Below the pieces are notes generated by a model. That model was not told the DNA's origin and ran no database searches. It saw nothing but the letters and a program-made list of their open reading frames with translations. A program made the position numbers and the translations under genes. A stretch of 53,468 bases of DNA from Deltaproteobacteria bacterium (GTDB lineage Bacteria; Desulfobacterota; Dissulfuribacteria; Dissulfuribacterales; UBA3076): NCBI GenBank assembly GCA_003194485.1, contig PQXD01000018.1:1-53468 (forward strand), read 5' to 3'. Below are positions 51,020-53,468 of this stretch, piece after piece; within the stretch, counting starts at the first letter, position 1; the number at the start of each line of letters is the position of its first letter.

Positions 51020-52282
51020 TTGCGAGCGGCTCATACGTGTAGAGGAAAGACCCGCATAAAAAATGTCTTGATAGCAGACGACGAAAAAGGTTTCCTGCTC
51101 AGTCTTTCAGACGGTCTCAAGTCATATTCTGATGAATTCAAGGTCTTGATAGCCTTTAATGGAAAGGAGGCTGTCGAAATCTTGAATTCAACCAAAATCG
51201 ACCTGGTTGTTACAGACCTGAAAATGCCTGAAATGGACGGGTTTCAGCTTTTGGCATATTTGACCAGGCATTTTTCTGATATACCGGCAGTCGTGATGAC
51301 GGCATTCGGCACCCCGGAGATGGAAGCAAAGCTCTCTACTATGGGTGTTGCTCGATATCTGGAAAAGCCGCTGGATTTCGATATGCTGGCAGACAATATC
51401 CGCAAATACGTTGCGAGAAACGACTCCAAAGGACATATCAAGGGTATCACTCTGGGAACGTTCCTGCAATTTCTGGAAATGGAAAAGAAGACCTGTACTC
51501 TTACGATAACATCCAATGAACGTATCGGCAGCCTGCATTTTCTGGAAGGAGAGCTAATCAATGCCAAGACCGAGACATCGGAAGGTGAGCAGGCAGCCTA
51601 CGAGATCATTGGCTGGGATGAGACAGAGATAGAAATTAATTATTCATGCGAAAATAAGACTAAGACCATCACATCCCCACTCGCTTTTGTTCTGATGGAG
51701 TCTTGCAAAATTAAAGATGAGGCCTCAAGGCAACTTGAGAAGCAAGAGACAAAAGATATTGAGAAACAAGAGATTGATAAGATCGAAGAGATCGATTTCC
51801 TGGCAGACAAAAAGGAAGATGAAATAAAACAGGACTACATAGAAGAAAAATCAGTGTCAAAACCTGAAATAGAGAATAACTCAGGCATTAAGACAGCACA
51901 GGAAAAGTTAGAGCCGCTTAAATCGATTATGGATTTTGCAGGTGCGGGAATTATTACACCAACCGGTGAACCGCTTGTCATGTTGCCGGATGGGGAGTTG
52001 AATTTAATGGAGATCGCTGTATGGGCCAACAATATACTGGTTAATGCCCAAAGGTCATCTCAGGAGATGGGGATCAGTAGCTGTAAAATGATCCATATAG
52101 AGACAGATCGTATTCACATACTTGTGCGGTGCCTAAATGAAGGCAAGGAACCACTCAAAGTCCATCCAGGCAAATCCCACATACACCTGGTCCTGGTGCT
52201 GTCCTCTGAGGCCGGTATCGGATTGGCCAAACTGAAAATGGCCTCTGTCATCAAATCATTAACGGATGATTTCAGAATTTAG
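51020..52282 (+). CDS. Receiver domain fused to DUF4388-like and roadblock-like domains
   Basis: The 420-residue frame has a receiver domain (ADDEKGF, phospho-acceptor Asp66 in LVVTDLKMPEMDG, Lys in YLEKPLD). A DUF4388/PilZ-neighbour-like domain follows (about 140-225; TLGTFLQFLEMEKKTCTL and GSLHFLEGELINAKT), then a Glu/Lys-rich linker (about 235-300) and a C-terminal segment with GELNLMEIAVWANNILV and a roadblock/LC7-like part. The start is uncertain: TTG 51020 is the first codon after a stop in frame and has no clear Shine-Dalgarno. A Shine-Dalgarno-like AGAGGAAAG lies at 51041, just before ATAAAAAATGTC, where no normal start exists. It is the likely partner of the kinase upstream; the output is protein contact, not DNA binding. 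Confidence 0.82.
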   Translation: MRAAHTCRGKTRIKNVLIADDEKGFLLSLSDGLKSYSDEFKVLIAFNGKEAVEILNSTKIDLVVTDLKMPEMDGFQLLAYLTRHFSDIPAVVMTAFGTPEMEAKLSTMGVARYLEKPLDFDMLADNIRKYVARNDSKGHIKGITLGTFLQFLEMEKKTCTLTITSNERIGSLHFLEGELINAKTETSEGEQAAYEIIGWDETEIEINYSCENKTKTITSPLAFVLMESCKIKDEASRQLEKQETKDIEKQEIDKIEEIDFLADKKEDEIKQDYIEEKSVSKPEIENNSGIKTAQEKLEPLKSIMDFAGAGIITPTGEPLVMLPDGELNLMEIAVWANNILVNAQRSSQEMGISSCKMIHIETDRIHILVRCLNEGKEPLKVHPGKSHIHLVLVLSSEAGIGLAKLKMASVIKSLTDDFRI

Positions 52283-52853
52283 AACATGATTCATGCTCAC
52301 AAGCATCTTTGAAACTCATGGACGAACAGCTCGCACTCCCCTCTCATAGGAAAACATCCGGTCATTCTTGATTATGCTGCCATCGATAAAGAGAACGACT
52401 TTAGCACAGCATTTTCCCTGTTCTTCTGATGACCAGTACCAGAAAGTCCCACCGGGGGAGAAAACGGAATCGATATGTATAATATCGCCATCTTTGTCTG
52501 TATTTGATTTCTTGATTTCGTATATTTTTTTTAGCTCTGCTGCCGTAGGAAGTCTCCAGTCTGTGTAGCCGCCTGTGTTTAATTCATCAACGTATGACTT
52601 CGATTGTTCCCAATTCAAATATCTGCCGAGATGGACATAACTATCCTCCCGAGTCCACATGAGGCCGGTTTCTGTATCTGTAATGGTGCCGTCTCTATGA
52701 TCTATAAATCTGCCATCAGAAGAAAATACCGGTTGCCTTAGCTTTACAAAGAACTCAAATTTCTTTGACGGTCTAATTGTAATTACTTTGCTTTCTGTTT
52801 CAAATCCTTTTTTTGTTAATTTAACACTTATATTACCTTTCATTACATTATCA

Positions 52854-52931
52854 AGACGTAAAGGTGTGACGCCTTTTTCTTTTCCGTCAACGAATACCGT
52901 TGCCCCATCAGGTGTGCTATTTACTGAAAGA
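52854..52931. repeat. 78-bp direct repeat within the PEGA gene, first copy
   Basis: Identical to 53064-53141, 210 bp apart, encoding the STPDGATVFVDGKEKGVTPL core of PEGA repeats 2 and 3. The flanking codons differ, so the identity reflects recent duplication or gene conversion and could allow in-frame loss or gain of one repeat. Confidence 0.92.
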
Positions 52932-53063
52932 CTGCCGCATACACTTTCCAGGCGGACATCAACTTTTGTCTTTTCCGATGCAGTAATATCTACCTTCTTT
53001 TCCGCAACAGAGAAACAATTTTTTGTTAACTTTACTGTGTGTAATCCCTTCTCAATATTTTCC

Positions 53064-53141
53064 AGACGTAAAGGTGTGACGCCTTTTTCTTTTCCGTCAA
53101 CGAATACCGTTGCCCCATCAGGTGTGCTATTTACTGAAAGA
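53064..53141. repeat. 78-bp direct repeat within the PEGA gene, second copy
   Basis: Identical to 52854-52931. Confidence 0.92.
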
Positions 53142-53341
53142 TTACATAAACTCTTCAGATGAACATCAATCTTTATCTCACCAAGTAAGGGGTTTACGAC
53201 TAAATCACGCTTAACAGTACCATAATGTTCCTTTTTTATTTCTAACTTAATATTTCCTTTTTTCAATTTATCCAGGCGAAGCGGGGTCACGCCCTTCATC
53301 TGCCCATCCAAATATACATCTGCGCCACCAGGATCACTTAT

Positions 53342-53468
53342 GAGTCTGTCCCGCAAATATTAGTTGCAAAATGAGGCCGAATTCGGTAAAATATTATATA
53401 ATTTCAACATGATAATTGCTTTTTGAGGGCCTCATGAACTACAATTTCAGAAGCTATAATCCGGAGCA
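53342..53468 (+). mobile_element. Left end of an insertion sequence with transposase start (IS1182-like)
   Basis: The end begins GAGTCTGTCCCGCAAATATT at 53342, the counterpart of the inverted end at 127. About 90 bp further, ATG 53434 (GAGGG upstream) starts MNYNFRSYNPE, cut by the window edge. This resembles the N-terminus of IS1182-family DDE transposases (YxFxxYxPxQ). The element interrupts the PEGA gene. TAT at 53339-53341 is the flank shared with 128-130. Confidence 0.65.

Larger units (their letters stand above)
52316..53341 (-). pseudogene. PEGA-repeat / DUF1566 (Lcl-type) protein, 5' end cut by an IS
   Basis: Three PEGA repeats (SDPGGADVYLDG, SVNSTPDGATVFVDG twice) lead into a C-terminal DUF1566 domain (GRFIDHRDGTITDTETGLMW, GGYTDWRLPTAAELKKIY, WYWSSEE, RGVRAVRP). 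PEGA repeats are extracytoplasmic surface modules; DUF1566 occurs in secreted proteins and fimbrial adhesins of deltaproteobacteria. Repeats 2 and 3 share a 78-bp identical stretch. The reading frame enters from the insertion-sequence end (53342), so there is no native start in place. The N-terminus is likely the fragment at 128-175. A residual frame starting in the IS end (53356) may still be translated. Confidence 0.8.

Noticed and set aside
52854-53141. CRISPR-like spaced repeats
   Set aside because: Only two copies, 210 bp apart, in a coding frame; no cas genes and no short regular spacers anywhere in the window.

Overview
The window looks like chromosomal DNA from an uncultured anaerobic deltaproteobacterium (Desulfobacterota-like). 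This is inferred from family content only: a monofunctional CO dehydrogenase (CooS) beside FolD, a split F0 operon (two AtpI-type genes, AtpB, and an AtpE with a signal-like N-terminus), an acetyl-CoA carboxylase in which the alpha and beta carboxyltransferase halves are one polypeptide, a selenocysteine tRNA, a GAF/sigma-54 activator and several orphan two-component proteins. No phage, plasmid-replication or CRISPR genes were seen.

Layout. 1-175: right end of an insertion sequence and the start of a gene it interrupts. 0.3-5 kb: a frameshifted lipoprotein gene, a repeat cluster, glnD and a small unknown gene (all minus). 5.1-11.1 kb: a plus-strand run of ABC transporter ATPase and permease, tsaE, valS and nadC. 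11.2-11.7 kb: a large composite repeat. 11.9-18.8 kb: a receiver/PAS/HisKA protein, then minus-strand cobC, cobS, a biotin-carrier-like gene, accAD and accC with a good sigma-70 promoter. 19.2-25.5 kb: a lipoprotein, a FecR-TPR-beta-barrel gene (frameshifted) and a CHASE2 nucleotide cyclase. 25.7-34.5 kb: a sigma-54 activator, a second composite repeat, a secreted small protein, cooS, folD, a Nudix gene, a radical SAM gene, a third repeat and a TPR protein. 34.5-40.2 kb: flavin reductase, tRNA-Met, a YjeT-like gene, queA, tRNA-fMet, hemL and the F0 genes with a terminator. 40.2-46.5 kb: a frameshifted uvrA-like gene, selC, a YcaO protein, vapBC, a fourth repeat and a 57-residue candidate selenoprotein. 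46.6-52.3 kb: a SWIM-SNF2 helicase, a histidine kinase and a receiver protein. 52.3-53.5 kb: a PEGA/DUF1566 gene cut by the left end of an insertion sequence.

Most notable points. (1) An unlisted tiny membrane protein at 46023-46196 has an in-frame UGA in a U-x4-C motif, followed at once by a perfect SECIS-like hairpin; selC lies 3.2 kb away. (2) Four long palindromic elements (11.5, 27.8, 33.5 and 45.7 kb) keep the same fold and a conserved apical loop while their stems change by compensatory substitutions. (3) The two window ends look like the two sides of one insertion: matching terminal repeats, a shared 3-bp flank, and a gene that becomes continuous and in frame when they are joined. The sequence may therefore close into a circle or tandem junction through the missing middle of the insertion sequence. 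(4) Three genes (lipoprotein, FecR-TPR-barrel, uvrA) each carry one frameshift at or near a short homopolymer or simple junction; sequencing error cannot be excluded.
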